Shown one piece after another: positions 8,653 through 17,767 of a stretch of 64,000 bases of DNA (positions are counted from its first letter, which is position 1; the number at the start of each line of letters is the position of its first letter). Source of the stretch: Scopulibacillus_A cellulosilyticus (GTDB lineage Bacteria > Bacillota > Bacilli > Bacillales > Sporolactobacillaceae). Position numbers and translations under genes: made by a program. The notes below the pieces were generated by a model. The model searched no databases. It was not told the origin of the DNA and saw only the letters and a program-made list of their open reading frames with translations. The stretch covers positions 62,001-126,000 of the forward strand of contig NZ_JBHTCO010000043.1 of the NCBI RefSeq assembly GCF_042665295.1. Direction: 5' to 3'.

Positions 8653-9594
8653 TTAACGCAATTTATTTGCAATCTCCTTAATATGATGGGGTTCTGTTCT
8701 GCAGCATCCTCCGATTAATCGTGCTCCTGCATCGTACCATTCCTTGGCTTAAACATCGAAAGACTGACATGATTCTTGGCCATGCCATGTTTTAGTTTCC
8801 GGATCATAGTTTTCACCGGAATTCGGATAAACGATAATTGGCTTCTTCGTATTTGTACTTAACACATTGATGGCTTCTGTGACAAACGATGCTGGGGCGC
8901 AATTGATGCCAATTGCGGCAATTTGATCATGATCATTAAACATTTTTGCACACTCTTCCAACAAGGTACCGTCACTGATTGTCTTGTTATTTTTCAAAGA
9001 GAAAGATAACCAGGCATATGATTCCGGAAAGTCTTTTAATAATGAGGCTAATATCTTTGCTTCTTGCAGAGAAGGAATTGTTTCAAACGCTATTAAATCA
9101 GCACCTGCTTCGATCAAAGCTGCCATTCTTGTACGATGAAATTCCGCTAATGTTTCATCTGTAACATTATAGTTTCCTGCATATTCTGAACCATCTGCAA
9201 GATATGCCCCATAAGGCCCTACCGATGCCGCAACCAATGGCTTCGGTCTAAATGCCTGCATATCTTGCTGCCAAAAATCATCTCTTGCTTTGCTGGCAAG
9301 CAGTACAGTCTTTTTAATTAACTCTAAAGCCTCTTTTTCTTGTATTCCACGTTTAGAAAATCCATTAATAGTAGCTTGATAGCTTGCGGTGATTGCACAA
9401 TCAGCCCCCGCACGAAAATAGTCAGCATGAACCTGGTAAATCACTTCTGGACTTTCCAGCAGTACTCGCGCAGACCAAAGAGGGTCATTCAAATTGCAGC
9501 CATACCGTTCAAGTTCTGTAGCTAAAGCGCCATCCAGAATCATAACTGAATAATCTCGTAAAATAGCATCAATGGGATTGAGTTTTGTTAACAT
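8653..9594 (-). pseudogene. mmuM: Homocysteine S-methyltransferase broken by an in-frame TAA
   Basis: The frame from ATG 9594 encodes 281 residues of a homocysteine methyltransferase, including DGALATELERYGCNL and the first zinc cysteine in IGINCAP, then stops at TAA 8749-8751. The same frame continues without a shift for 31 codons, AKEWYDAGARLIGGCCRTEP and onward, to a natural stop at 8653-8655. Those codons hold the GGCC motif with the other two zinc-binding cysteines. The full length of 313 codons fits the family. The 281-residue product would lack essential zinc ligands, so the gene is probably inactive unless the stop is read through. Intact MmuM uses S-methylmethionine to make methionine. 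The gene overlaps the end of the permease gene by 26 bases and shares its riboswitch. Confidence 0.9.
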
Positions 9595-10978
9595 ATTTTA
9601 CTCCTCTCTTCTTCAATCTTTGCGTGAAATAATAACTTCCATAGCAAATAAAAATAAACGGAATACCGCAATAAAGGGCGATTCGTTGTGTAGGGTCAAA
9701 TGCAATGCCAATACATGAAGCAAGACAAAGTACAAAAGAAGCGATTGGTACAATAGGATATAGCGGTGTACGGTAGGCCAAATCCTGTACTGAATTTCCC
9801 TCTTTAATATATTGTCTGCGAAATAGAAATTGCGAAACACTGATACTCATCCAAACAATAACCACAGCTAAACCCGAAATAGATACAAGCACGATATACA
9901 CAGTTCCTGGTGCAAAAATACTTGAGAGCAAAGCTAAACCGCCGCCTATCATACTAAAAATAATAGCGACCAGCGGTACACCCCGTTTGGTTAACTTTGC
10001 GAAAACCGGCGATATAGTCTTTTTATTTGCTAGTGACCAAAGCATTCGGGAAGAAGCATATAAACCAGAGTTTGCCGCAGACAAAATGGCTGTCAAAATA
10101 ACAAAATTCATAATATCAGCTGCGTATGGCACTCCAATTCGTTCGAAAACTGCTACAAAAGGGCTTTTTAATACTCCCGCATCCGACATTGGCAATAATG
10201 CAGATAAAATAACGATCGTTCCTACAAAAAAGATGACCAATCTCCACAATGTTGTGCGAATAGCCTTTGGGATAGTCTTGGCCGGATTTTTCGTTTCTCC
10301 AGCTGCAATGCCAATTAATTCAGTTCCAGAAAAGGCAAAATTGACTGCAAGCATTGTCATGATAATAGCAAAAGTACCATTAGGAAATAATCCGGCACTG
10401 ATAAAGTTAGAAAAGAATGGAGCTGCCTGTGAATTCTTCATTGGAATAATGCCTACCATTGCTGCTACGCCTAAAATAATAAATACGACAATTGCTATGA
10501 CCTTTACAGAAGCAAACCAGAACTCCGATTCAGCGAAAAACTTAACCGTCAGCGCATTTAATAAAAAGATCAAAATGGCAAATAGTGCACTCCATATCCA
10601 TACATTAATAGATGGAAACCATCGTTGCATAAGCAAACCTGCAGCTGTAAACTCAGAACCTAATGAAACAGTCCAAGTCAGCCAATACAACCAAGCAACT
10701 GTATAACCTGTTCCTGGCCCAATGTATTTCGCAGCATAGCTGTGAAAGGCACCCGTCTCAGGCATATGTACAGATAATTCCCCTAAACATAACATGACCA
10801 GATAAACGACTACTGCTCCAATCAGATACGCGAGAATGGTGCCAAATGGGCCGGCCTGTTGGATGGTATAACCTGAACTAAGAAATAATCCGGTTCCAAT
10901 AACCCCGCCAAGAGACAGCATAACAAGATGTCTTACTTTCATTTTCCTTTGAAATTCCTGCTTTCCTTCGTTACCCAT
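9569..10978 (-). CDS. mmuP: Amino-acid permease of the APC family, likely S-methylmethionine uptake
   Basis: About 469 residues with 12 membrane segments. The start of the permease domain reads MKVRHLVMLSLGGVIGTGLF, typical of AAT-family amino-acid permeases (MmuP, YbgF, GabP group). The SAM-I riboswitch upstream and co-transcription with mmuM point to S-methylmethionine as substrate. The upstream part of the open frame overlaps the U-tract of the riboswitch terminator and cannot be translated usefully. The start is one of two adjacent ATGs at 10981 and 10978; the latter gives six bases after AAGGAG. Confidence 0.85.
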   Translation of the reverse strand: MGNEGKQEFQRKMKVRHLVMLSLGGVIGTGLFLSSGYTIQQAGPFGTILAYLIGAVVVYLVMLCLGELSVHMPETGAFHSYAAKYIGPGTGYTVAWLYWLTWTVSLGSEFTAAGLLMQRWFPSINVWIWSALFAILIFLLNALTVKFFAESEFWFASVKVIAIVVFIILGVAAMVGIIPMKNSQAAPFFSNFISAGLFPNGTFAIIMTMLAVNFAFSGTELIGIAAGETKNPAKTIPKAIRTTLWRLVIFFVGTIVILSALLPMSDAGVLKSPFVAVFERIGVPYAADIMNFVILTAILSAANSGLYASSRMLWSLANKKTISPVFAKLTKRGVPLVAIIFSMIGGGLALLSSIFAPGTVYIVLVSISGLAVVIVWMSISVSQFLFRRQYIKEGNSVQDLAYRTPLYPIVPIASFVLCLASCIGIAFDPTQRIALYCGIPFIFICYGSYYFTQRLKKRGVKYVNKTQSH

Positions 10979-11022
10979 CATACTCTCCTTCTTCATCATC
11001 CAGAAAAAACAAAAACACACTC

Positions 11023-11045
11023 TAAAGAAGAGTGCGTTACCGACA
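11023..11045 (-). terminator. Riboswitch-controlled terminator
   Basis: On the minus strand the stem ACGCACTCT/AGAGTGTGT is followed directly by a long U-rich tract. It sits between the SAM-I aptamer and mmuP and is the expected off-state terminator. Confidence 0.85.
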
Positions 11046-11056
11046 AATAAAAACGT

Positions 11057-11165
11057 ACGCTCTTATCTATCAGGGTTTATCACCCACTGGAATTAGCACA
11101 GTATCTTAATAGATCTGTTGCTGAGGTTTCATAGGGCCAGTCCCTCCGCCTCTCTGGATAAGAAA
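11057..11165 (-). ncRNA. SAM-I (S-box) riboswitch aptamer
   Basis: Read on the minus strand, the sequence shows the S-box core: CTTATCCAGAGAGGCGGAGG, then GACTGGCCCTATGAA, then CCTCAGCAAC, with a P1 closing helix formed by CTTATC and GATAAG at the two ends (11057-11165). The kink-turn and pseudoknot segments are in place. A terminator lies immediately downstream (11023-11045). SAM binding should shut off the mmuP-mmuM transcript when methionine supply is adequate. Confidence 0.95.
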
Positions 11166-11177
11166 TATTTTTTAATA

Positions 11178-11206
11178 ACTTTATCAATTTACGAATTAAA
11201 CGTCAA
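11178..11206 (-). promoter_or_regulatory. Sigma-A promoter of the S-box transcript
   Basis: On the minus strand a TTGACG -35 box (11201-11206) and a TAAAGT -10 box (11178-11183) are separated by 17 bases, just upstream of the riboswitch. Confidence 0.65.
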
Positions 11207-11356
11207 GAGAATTCTGCACTTTTACAAATTATGGTCCTTCTAGCACTTAATCTAATTCTTTAATGGTAAATCTTTTACAGATGTCTGTTGCGTTTACTTG
11301 CCTCTGCGTAAAATTGGCATCTACTGCTGCAAATTTTTTCCTAACGTATAAAAAGA

Positions 11357-11400
11357 ATCCCAATTTATCTATGAAACATAAAGATAAATTGAGATTTTAA
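11357..11400 (-). terminator. Terminator after the MFS gene
   Basis: A 14-base stem with one mismatch (ATCCCAATTTATCT with AGATAAATTGAGAT) lies some 60 bases past the stop at 11460 and has a T run on the minus strand. Confidence 0.7.
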
Positions 11401-11459
11401 ACTAGGGAATCTTAACATTGTAAATCTGCATTTTACTATATATTTTTTTATTTTAGTTA

Positions 11460-12818
11460 CTAAATCTCCTCTAACTCCTTCTTATTTGTCTTAGGCCCAA
11501 AACCTCCGATTGAAATGGCCACAATCAACATAGCAACCGAGATAAACCCAAAGACACCGACAACACCAAATTCATGAAGCAATCCAGCGATGATGAATCC
11601 CGAGAATACAGAACTTAATCGGCTCCAACCATACGTAAATCCGACACCGGTGGCACGAATGCGTGTTGGATATAACTCCGCCTGGTAAGAATGGAATAAA
11701 GTGCTGAACCAGTTATTAAGAAGCGTAATAATAATTCCCATTAGAATAATCAAAGAAGGTATTCTAGTCAAAGAAAAAATAGTACCAGCCACAGCGATTG
11801 CGATTGAAATAACAACGATCATCCACTTTCTTTCAAGCCGGTCTGATGTTAACATACCTAAAATTGGGCCAAATGGATTTGCCAAAGCCATGATAAATGT
11901 ATAGAAGAGTGAATGGACGAGCGTAATACCCTCACTTACTAATAAAGTCGGTACCCAGGAAGCAAACCCGTAAAATCCGATAGTTTGAAATAGATTGAAA
12001 ACTAACAGCATAATTGTCCGCGATCTGTACGGCGGTTTCCATATTTCTGAGAACTTCCCCTTCTCTTCCGCCTTAACTTCTTTGTGTTGGACAGGCGGCA
12101 GTAAACCGACTTCTTGTTCAATCATTTTCTCCAAATGTTTCATCGTTTGATCAGCTTTGTCTATTTGACCATGCTGCTCTTGCCAGCGCGGCGATTCCGG
12201 GAGACCAAGTCGAATCCACCAAACAAAAACAGCACCAAGTCCACCGATCAATACAACCCAGCGCCATCCATCCATTAAGAAATGTGTTGGAACAAGCAGA
12301 TAGGCCAGCAGGGTAACAATAGGAACAGCCCAAAATGTAATAAATTGACTATACGCGATATAAAAACCGCGTTTCGATGAAGGCGTCATCTCAGTAATAT
12401 AAGTGTCAATGATCACTAATTGTGCGCCAACACCAAATCCGGCACATAACCGAAATATGTCGAGCCATACAGCAGATGGTGCGAAGGCCATACAAATAGT
12501 AAAAATAGAGTATATAAGAAGCGAGTAAATATAACCGTTGCGCCTGCCGACTTTATCACTGACATATCCAAAAATTAAAGTCCCAAAAAACATACCTAAA
12601 AAACCGGCGCCAACAAAGTAAGCCATGCTCCCTGTCGTTAATAATTTTTCATCTATAAGTGCCGCACCGATGGAGCCGACTAAAAATAACTCATAAAACT
12701 CAAAAAAGCCTCCGATAGAAAGCTTGGCTACAAATTTAAGAAAATACTTGGACATCGGAAGGCGGTTCATCCGATCGACAACTGCAGCTTGTTGTTGCTT
12801 TTGATATTGTGTTGACAT
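11460..12818 (-). CDS. MFS transporter, sugar/organic-acid porter type
   Basis: About 452 residues with 12 membrane segments. The loop between segments 2 and 3 has FGYVSDKVGRRNGYIYSL, the loop after segment 6 has GLPESPRW, and a central cytoplasmic loop lies near residues 215-250. These mark the sugar-porter/organic-cation type of MFS symporters. The substrate cannot be told. The start is the ATG at 12818, eight bases after GGGG; a GTG three codons upstream is inside that SD. The gene stands alone with its own terminator. Confidence 0.85.
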   Translation of the reverse strand: MSTQYQKQQQAAVVDRMNRLPMSKYFLKFVAKLSIGGFFEFYELFLVGSIGAALIDEKLLTTGSMAYFVGAGFLGMFFGTLIFGYVSDKVGRRNGYIYSLLIYSIFTICMAFAPSAVWLDIFRLCAGFGVGAQLVIIDTYITEMTPSSKRGFYIAYSQFITFWAVPIVTLLAYLLVPTHFLMDGWRWVVLIGGLGAVFVWWIRLGLPESPRWQEQHGQIDKADQTMKHLEKMIEQEVGLLPPVQHKEVKAEEKGKFSEIWKPPYRSRTIMLLVFNLFQTIGFYGFASWVPTLLVSEGITLVHSLFYTFIMALANPFGPILGMLTSDRLERKWMIVVISIAIAVAGTIFSLTRIPSLIILMGIIITLLNNWFSTLFHSYQAELYPTRIRATGVGFTYGWSRLSSVFSGFIIAGLLHEFGVVGVFGFISVAMLIVAISIGGFGPKTNKKELEEI

Positions 12819-12943
12819 TTTTTTCACCCCTAGAGTCTGTTCTTGTCGAAATAGTAAAAATTATGTTAGCAAATTGTTATAATTACGAATATACTACTTA
12901 ATTTATGGGCTGTAAATAACAAATTATTTCAAAAATTAAAAAG

Positions 12944-12977
12944 GAGCCGGATAAAGACTTCCATCTTTATCCGGCTC
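12944..12977 (-). terminator. Intrinsic terminator after the ammonium transporter gene
   Basis: A perfect 14-base stem (GAGCCGGATAAAGA with TCTTTATCCGGCTC) with a T run on the minus strand follows the stop at 12993. Confidence 0.92.
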
Positions 12978-12992
12978 TTATGCTCCCGTCAT

Positions 12993-14279
12993 TTAATTGG
13001 ACTCTATATCATCTTCCTGATATTTGATGTAGCGGTCTTCATGATTAATAAAATCGTGTTCCCTATAAGCTGCTATCATACCATGATAACTAATATCCAA
13101 TCCTACTTCCTCTTCCTCTTCAGTTGCGCGAACAGGGATCCATAATTGAATGACTTTAAGCCCTAACCACGTTAACGCAAATCCCCATAGGCTCAGTATG
13201 GCAAGCCCTAAAATTTGGATGATCAATAAGTGCCAGCCCCCGCCGGTAAAAAGTCCGCCATCTTTCGCAAATAAACCTACTGCAATCGTCCCCCATATGC
13301 CTGAAACAGCATGAACAGGAAAAGCCCCCACAGGGTCATCGATACGTCTCGCTTCAAGCCAATTTGTTGCGAACATCATGAGCAAACCGGAAACCGCTCC
13401 AATAAGAATGGCAACTTGATCACTGACAAATGCACATCCTGCTGTTATGCCAACCAAACCTGCTAATGAACCATTAATGACAGAAGGCGCATCCGACCGA
13501 TGATAACGAAATAATGTATAAATCAATGTCGTCGCACCGCCTGCTGCTGCGGACAGCATAGTCACAATAGCGATATGCCCGATCCTGCCATCTGTTGCGC
13601 TTAGTGTACTCCCGGCGTTAAAACCGAACCAGCCGAACCATAATAAAAATGCACCAACTGAAGCTAGAGGAAGATTGCTTGGTAAAGCGACTGTACTCGT
13701 ACCCTCAGGTGTCAATTTTCCTTTACGGGGGCCAATAAAAATGGCAGCTGCCAGAGCTGAGAACCCCCCTAACGTATGAATCACCGCTGAGCCGGCGAAA
13801 TCTTCCATACCTAACTTTCCTAACCAGCCGCTGCCCCAGACCCAATGCCCGGCAATAGGATAAATAAGTGCTGTCATTAAAACAACGAATAGTAAATAAG
13901 CCCGAAAATTAATGCGTTCAGCTACTGCACCTGATACGATTGAAATAACTGCAATGACAAATGCAGCTTGGAATAACCAAAATGTATCCAAAGAAATATG
14001 AAGATTTAAATGGGAGGGGTGGTTCGCTAACATGAACCCGTCCGTGCCAATTAACCCTAAAAAATCATTTCCGTACATAAGACCAAAGCCGATGAGATAA
14101 TAACAAAGCGTTCCTATTGTAATATCAGCAAAGACTTTCATAATAATGTTGACATTGTTTTTATGCCTGACAAATCCTGCTTCGAGGAGCGCAAATCCCC
14201 CTTCCATAAGCAAAATCATAGCCGCAGTTAAAACAACCCAAATTGTGTCCAAACCTGAACTTACTGTATGAATGGTCAT
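12993..14279 (-). CDS. Ammonium transporter, Amt/MEP/Rh family
   Basis: 428 residues, a standard length, with 11 membrane segments. Family marks include GFALLEAGFVRHKN near residue 30, AGHWVWGSGWLGKLG, VIHTLGGFSALAAA and the conserved DPVGAFPVHAVSGIWG motif whose histidines line the pore. It conducts ammonium/ammonia across the cytoplasmic membrane. The start ATG overlaps by one base the stop of the upstream coiled-coil gene, with GGAGGGG inside that gene, so translation is coupled. In most bacteria amtB is paired with a GlnK/PII gene; here the partner is unrelated in sequence. The C-terminal tail of about 30 residues is acidic. Confidence 0.95.
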   Translation of the reverse strand: MTIHTVSSGLDTIWVVLTAAMILLMEGGFALLEAGFVRHKNNVNIIMKVFADITIGTLCYYLIGFGLMYGNDFLGLIGTDGFMLANHPSHLNLHISLDTFWLFQAAFVIAVISIVSGAVAERINFRAYLLFVVLMTALIYPIAGHWVWGSGWLGKLGMEDFAGSAVIHTLGGFSALAAAIFIGPRKGKLTPEGTSTVALPSNLPLASVGAFLLWFGWFGFNAGSTLSATDGRIGHIAIVTMLSAAAGGATTLIYTLFRYHRSDAPSVINGSLAGLVGITAGCAFVSDQVAILIGAVSGLLMMFATNWLEARRIDDPVGAFPVHAVSGIWGTIAVGLFAKDGGLFTGGGWHLLIIQILGLAILSLWGFALTWLGLKVIQLWIPVRATEEEEEVGLDISYHGMIAAYREHDFINHEDRYIKYQEDDIESN

Positions 14280-14689
14280 TATTGCAACCCCTCCATTTCT
14301 TTCAAGATTCTTAGTTCTTCAATAATGGCTGTTGACAAAACGATTTCGCTTTCAGATGGCCTATTTTCCAAAAACCTTAATGCGTCATCTATTTTGGCAA
14401 TGTATATCTTTATCTTCTCTATTTTCTTTACACGTTCTTTAACATGAACAAGATATTCGACTGCCTGGTGGTGGCTTGGCGGGCGTCCGGTAAAAAATTT
14501 TCGAAATGGGGATAAGGATTGGTATAAAGCTTCTTTCGCTCTCTTGTCTTTTTCGTATTTATAAATTTTGTCCTTAATTTCTTCAATCTCATGCTGCTTT
14601 TTCTGTTTTAGTGATTGAAGCAGATCAACTAATTCATTGGATGAAACTTGGAAAATGATATTTTGATACAACTCATCCAAAACATTCAT
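14279..14689 (-). CDS. Coiled-coil protein coupled to the ammonium transporter
   Basis: About 136 residues starting MNVLDELYQNIIFQVSS. The start is the ATG at 14689, seven bases after AAGGAG. Residues 25-55 (SLKQKKQHEIEEIKDKIYKY) and 75-125 are charged and predicted helical or coiled-coil; there is no membrane segment. I do not recognise a family. It shows no PII-type T-loop or nucleotide-binding motif. The stop overlaps the ammonium transporter start (TAATG), so the products are made together, and a role as transporter partner or nitrogen-state adaptor is a reasonable but untested inference. Confidence 0.7.
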   Translation of the reverse strand: MNVLDELYQNIIFQVSSNELVDLLQSLKQKKQHEIEEIKDKIYKYEKDKRAKEALYQSLSPFRKFFTGRPPSHHQAVEYLVHVKERVKKIEKIKIYIAKIDDALRFLENRPSESEIVLSTAIIEELRILKEMEGLQ

Positions 14690-14836
14690 GTCATATCTCC
14701 TTACATCAAATGTTATATTTCTTACTATTATATTTATAATTGAATTTTTAGTCAATATTGTCCTCTTTTTTTCTTATTAACTGAGCAAAAAAAAGATGCC
14801 CACAAGATGGACACCTTTTTACATACATTTAATTTT

Positions 14837-16180
14837 TTAGAAAATAGAATACAAGATAACCGCAAGCAGAAGAGCTGCAGTTGGTACAACGACACTTAAA
14901 TAAAAAATAGGTAAATAAGAGCGTTTATGTGTCTCACCGCATATCGTTCTAATTGTTGTTACGACATAGCCGTTATGCGGCAGTGAATCAAGTCCGCCGG
15001 AGGCTAATGAAGAAACACGGTGCATGGCTCCCGGATCTATACCTTGGGACATATAAATAGGAGCCAGTATCGGCAGGGCAATACCCAGCCCTCCGGAAGC
15101 AGAACCTGTAATACCGCATATCACCGAGATGCCAATCGCCAATCCTAAAAGCGGCGGACCGGGTATTTCAACAAGTGACTTCACAAGTGATTGGAACGCC
15201 GGAACTTTAGCGACAACGCTGCCAAATCCGACAACAGCACATGTGTTTGCCGCAGCAATTAATGCATTTTGCGCCCCTTCTGCCAACGACTTCCAATAAT
15301 AAGGAACAAACTTAAAGTTTAATAACCAAGTAAGGATAATGCCTATAAAAAGGGATGTCATCGCAGCGGCCGTTGAAGATATCCAATGGGCTAATATATT
15401 TAAAATAACGATAACAGCGATTAACGGTAAAAAGGCCAACAGCGCATTCGGTAAAGCTGTATTCCGGGCTGTTCCTCCTGCTTTCGCCTTTTCATCGGCT
15501 GCTGAAACTTCACTTTAAGCTTGCGATGCGGCGCCTGCCGGCAATTCAAATTTTTCTCCTTTGGCAACCGCCTTCTTTACCATATAGCCTAACCACAGAC
15601 CGCCAACAATCATAATTAATAAACCCATGATAAAACCGATAGCCCCGCCGGCTAGTGGTGTTGTATGAAAGAATTTTGTCGGAATAATATTTTGAATTTC
15701 AGGGGATCCGGGAGACGTCATTGTAAAAGATACTGAACCAAAAACGAGTGCAGCTGGTATAAACCTGTGTGGAAGATTTGCTTTTTTAAATAACGAAACC
15801 GCGATAGGATAGACGGAAAATCCAACAACAAACAGGCTGACACCGCCGTAGGTCATAATGGCACATGCCGCAACAACAGAAAACACGGCGCGCTTTGCTC
15901 CTAATTTTCGGCTGACCCAATCGGCAATGGCGTCCGCCGCTTTAGTATCCTGCATCACTTTTCCAAACACAGCGCCAAGCAAAAAGATTAAAAACCATGA
16001 GGCAAAATAATCTGTAAAACCGCCCATATAATATTTTGTCATGGCTGTTTCTAAATTAAGTCCCCCGGTAAGCGCGGCAATCACCGAACAAATAATACCG
16101 GCAATAATAATATTAATTCCCCTCATTGTTAAATAAACTAACAAGGCGAGAGAAACAATGAGACCAATAATACTTAGCAT
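14837..16180 (-). pseudogene. GntP-family carboxylate:H+ symporter split by an in-frame TAA
   Basis: A single frame of 447 codons encodes a GntP-family carrier. The first 221 residues (MLSIIGLIVSLALLVYLTM to AGAASQA) end at TAA 15515-15517. The frame continues without a shift as SEVSAADEKAKAGGTARNTA and then the second membrane half with GSASGGLGIALPI and GLDSLPHNG, to the stop at 14837. The combined length and topology fit GntP carriers of gluconate, glycerate and related acids. The break falls in the polar central loop, so two separate halves might conceivably still assemble, but the second half has no good SD of its own. The SD before 16180 is AAGGGGG. It follows the iron alcohol dehydrogenase gene by 12 bases, which points to uptake and oxidation of a hydroxy acid. 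Confidence 0.85.
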
Positions 16181-16192
16181 CTACGTACCCCC

Positions 16193-17389
16193 TTAATGTT
16201 TTATAAACGCTTGAGATTTAAAAACATAATGATACGCATCCTTATAAAGTGATATAATTTCTTGTTTGGACGGCACTTTAGGATTATTGGCAGGACTTCC
16301 GCTTTCAATGGCATCATCAGCCATTTTTTCAAGTGAATGATAGAACTTCTCGCTATCAATCCCCCATCCTTTTAAACTCGGAATATCTAACTTATGACAA
16401 AGCGCTTTTACATCACCAACAAATTTATCAGCCACCCCCTCCTTCGTAAGCCCTTTCAAATCATCGTAAAGAAATTGACCGATTTCATTTAACCGGCGGG
16501 CGCAAGCATCACGCGTGTAATCTAAGACAACCGGCAGCAGCATCGCATTAGATATACCGTGAGGAACGTGAAATAAAGCCCCAATTGGACGCGACATGCC
16601 GTGAACCAAACAAACGGATGAGTTAGAAAATGCCGCACCTGCGAGCATTGCCCCATAAGACATGTTAGAACGCGCTTTAACATTTTTACCGTTTTGATAA
16701 GCTTCTTCAATGTTTTCCATGATTATTTTTATAGCGGTTAGAGCGATTTGATCCGTAAAAGGCTGCGCTCTTTTAGAAATATAGGCTTCAATCGCATGAG
16801 TCAAAGCATCAACACCTGTTGCTGCAGTAACACTTTTAGGAGATGAAAGCGTCAATTCAGGATCGACGATTGCCTTTTCAGGTAAAAATGCCGGCTGCTT
16901 GATCATCATTTTTGTATCATTTGTTGTATTTGTTATGACTGTGACATCTGTTGCTTCAGATCCGGTGCCGGCTGTTGTAGGAATGGCAATTAACGGAATG
17001 CCCCGCTTACCCGCAACGGTTTTGTTATTCATATAGTCTTGGATTTTCCCGCTGTTTGTTGCTAAAACCGATACAGCCTTAGCTGTGTCAATGCAGCTCC
17101 CCCCGCCAACGGCAACGATAACATTACAACTTTCTTGTTTTAAAAGGTCTAAAGCTTCATAGACAAATAGATCTGTAGGTTCAGAATCAATATCCAAATA
17201 TTTAACATACGATAGGCCCGATGCTTTCAGCTGATCTTCGCATTTTTGGACATAGCCCAGCTTTTCCATAAACTGATCGCTGATAATGAGCACTCTATCA
17301 CCTAAGTCCTTTGCCTCATCACCCAAATTCTGAATAGAACCCGCTCCATAGAAAATAGCTTTCGGCATTTGCAGCTTGAAAATCGCCAT
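16193..17389 (-). CDS. Iron-containing alcohol dehydrogenase
   Basis: 398 residues of the group III (iron-activated) alcohol dehydrogenase family. It shows the nucleotide motif VAVGGGSCIDTAK near residue 95, IAIPTTAGTGSE, and metal ligands in GVDALTHAIEAY and in LVHGMSRPIGALFHVPHG. It should oxidise or reduce a primary alcohol or hydroxy acid with NAD(P). Homologues include lactaldehyde and 4-hydroxybutyrate dehydrogenases. The start has AGGGGAG. It leads an operon with the broken GntP carrier, so a small hydroxycarboxylate is the likely substrate. Confidence 0.88.
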   Translation of the reverse strand: MAIFKLQMPKAIFYGAGSIQNLGDEAKDLGDRVLIISDQFMEKLGYVQKCEDQLKASGLSYVKYLDIDSEPTDLFVYEALDLLKQESCNVIVAVGGGSCIDTAKAVSVLATNSGKIQDYMNNKTVAGKRGIPLIAIPTTAGTGSEATDVTVITNTTNDTKMMIKQPAFLPEKAIVDPELTLSSPKSVTAATGVDALTHAIEAYISKRAQPFTDQIALTAIKIIMENIEEAYQNGKNVKARSNMSYGAMLAGAAFSNSSVCLVHGMSRPIGALFHVPHGISNAMLLPVVLDYTRDACARRLNEIGQFLYDDLKGLTKEGVADKFVGDVKALCHKLDIPSLKGWGIDSEKFYHSLEKMADDAIESGSPANNPKVPSKQEIISLYKDAYHYVFKSQAFIKH

Positions 17390-17767
17390 ATTAGACTCCC
17401 CTCATATTATTTTCACATCCACAACTTTCCTTAAGTTCATAATTTTGTACAACTATTATTTATATTTTAATATAAAATTGGAAATATTAGAATAATAAAA
17501 TACAACTTCTTCTTTAAATCCAACATGGATGATCCTTCCTTTATTAAATTTGGAATAGAATGATCCAGCCTAAATTGACCAAATATATACCGTTATAATG
17601 ACAATATTTTAGAAATCATTGTTTCAATGAAAAAAAGGGCTTAAATATGAATTCCATTAAGTGTATAGGTGATATAATACACTTATAAATCTTAAAAACC
17701 CAAGCATCATGGAAGCTCAACAGAGGAATCACCAATACAAATCATAAAAGGAAACGGAGTGCATCCA
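17390..17767. other. Divergent intergenic region
   Basis: This AT-rich space carries the promoters of the minus-strand dehydrogenase operon and the plus-strand VOC gene. Apart from the inverted repeat at 17659-17684 I see no recognisable element. Confidence 0.5.
17659..17684 (+). promoter_or_regulatory. Inverted repeat over a -10 box upstream of the VOC gene
   Basis: A perfect eight-base inverted repeat AAGTGTAT/ATACACTT, with a ten-base centre, overlaps a TATAAT hexamer at 17673-17678. The position suits an operator that blocks transcription of the gene at 17768. Confidence 0.45.

Noticed and set aside
9987..10706. A 239-residue plus-strand open frame opposite the amino-acid permease gene
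   Set aside because: It is the antisense of a clear 12-segment permease, has no SD and has a composition expected from a membrane protein read backwards.
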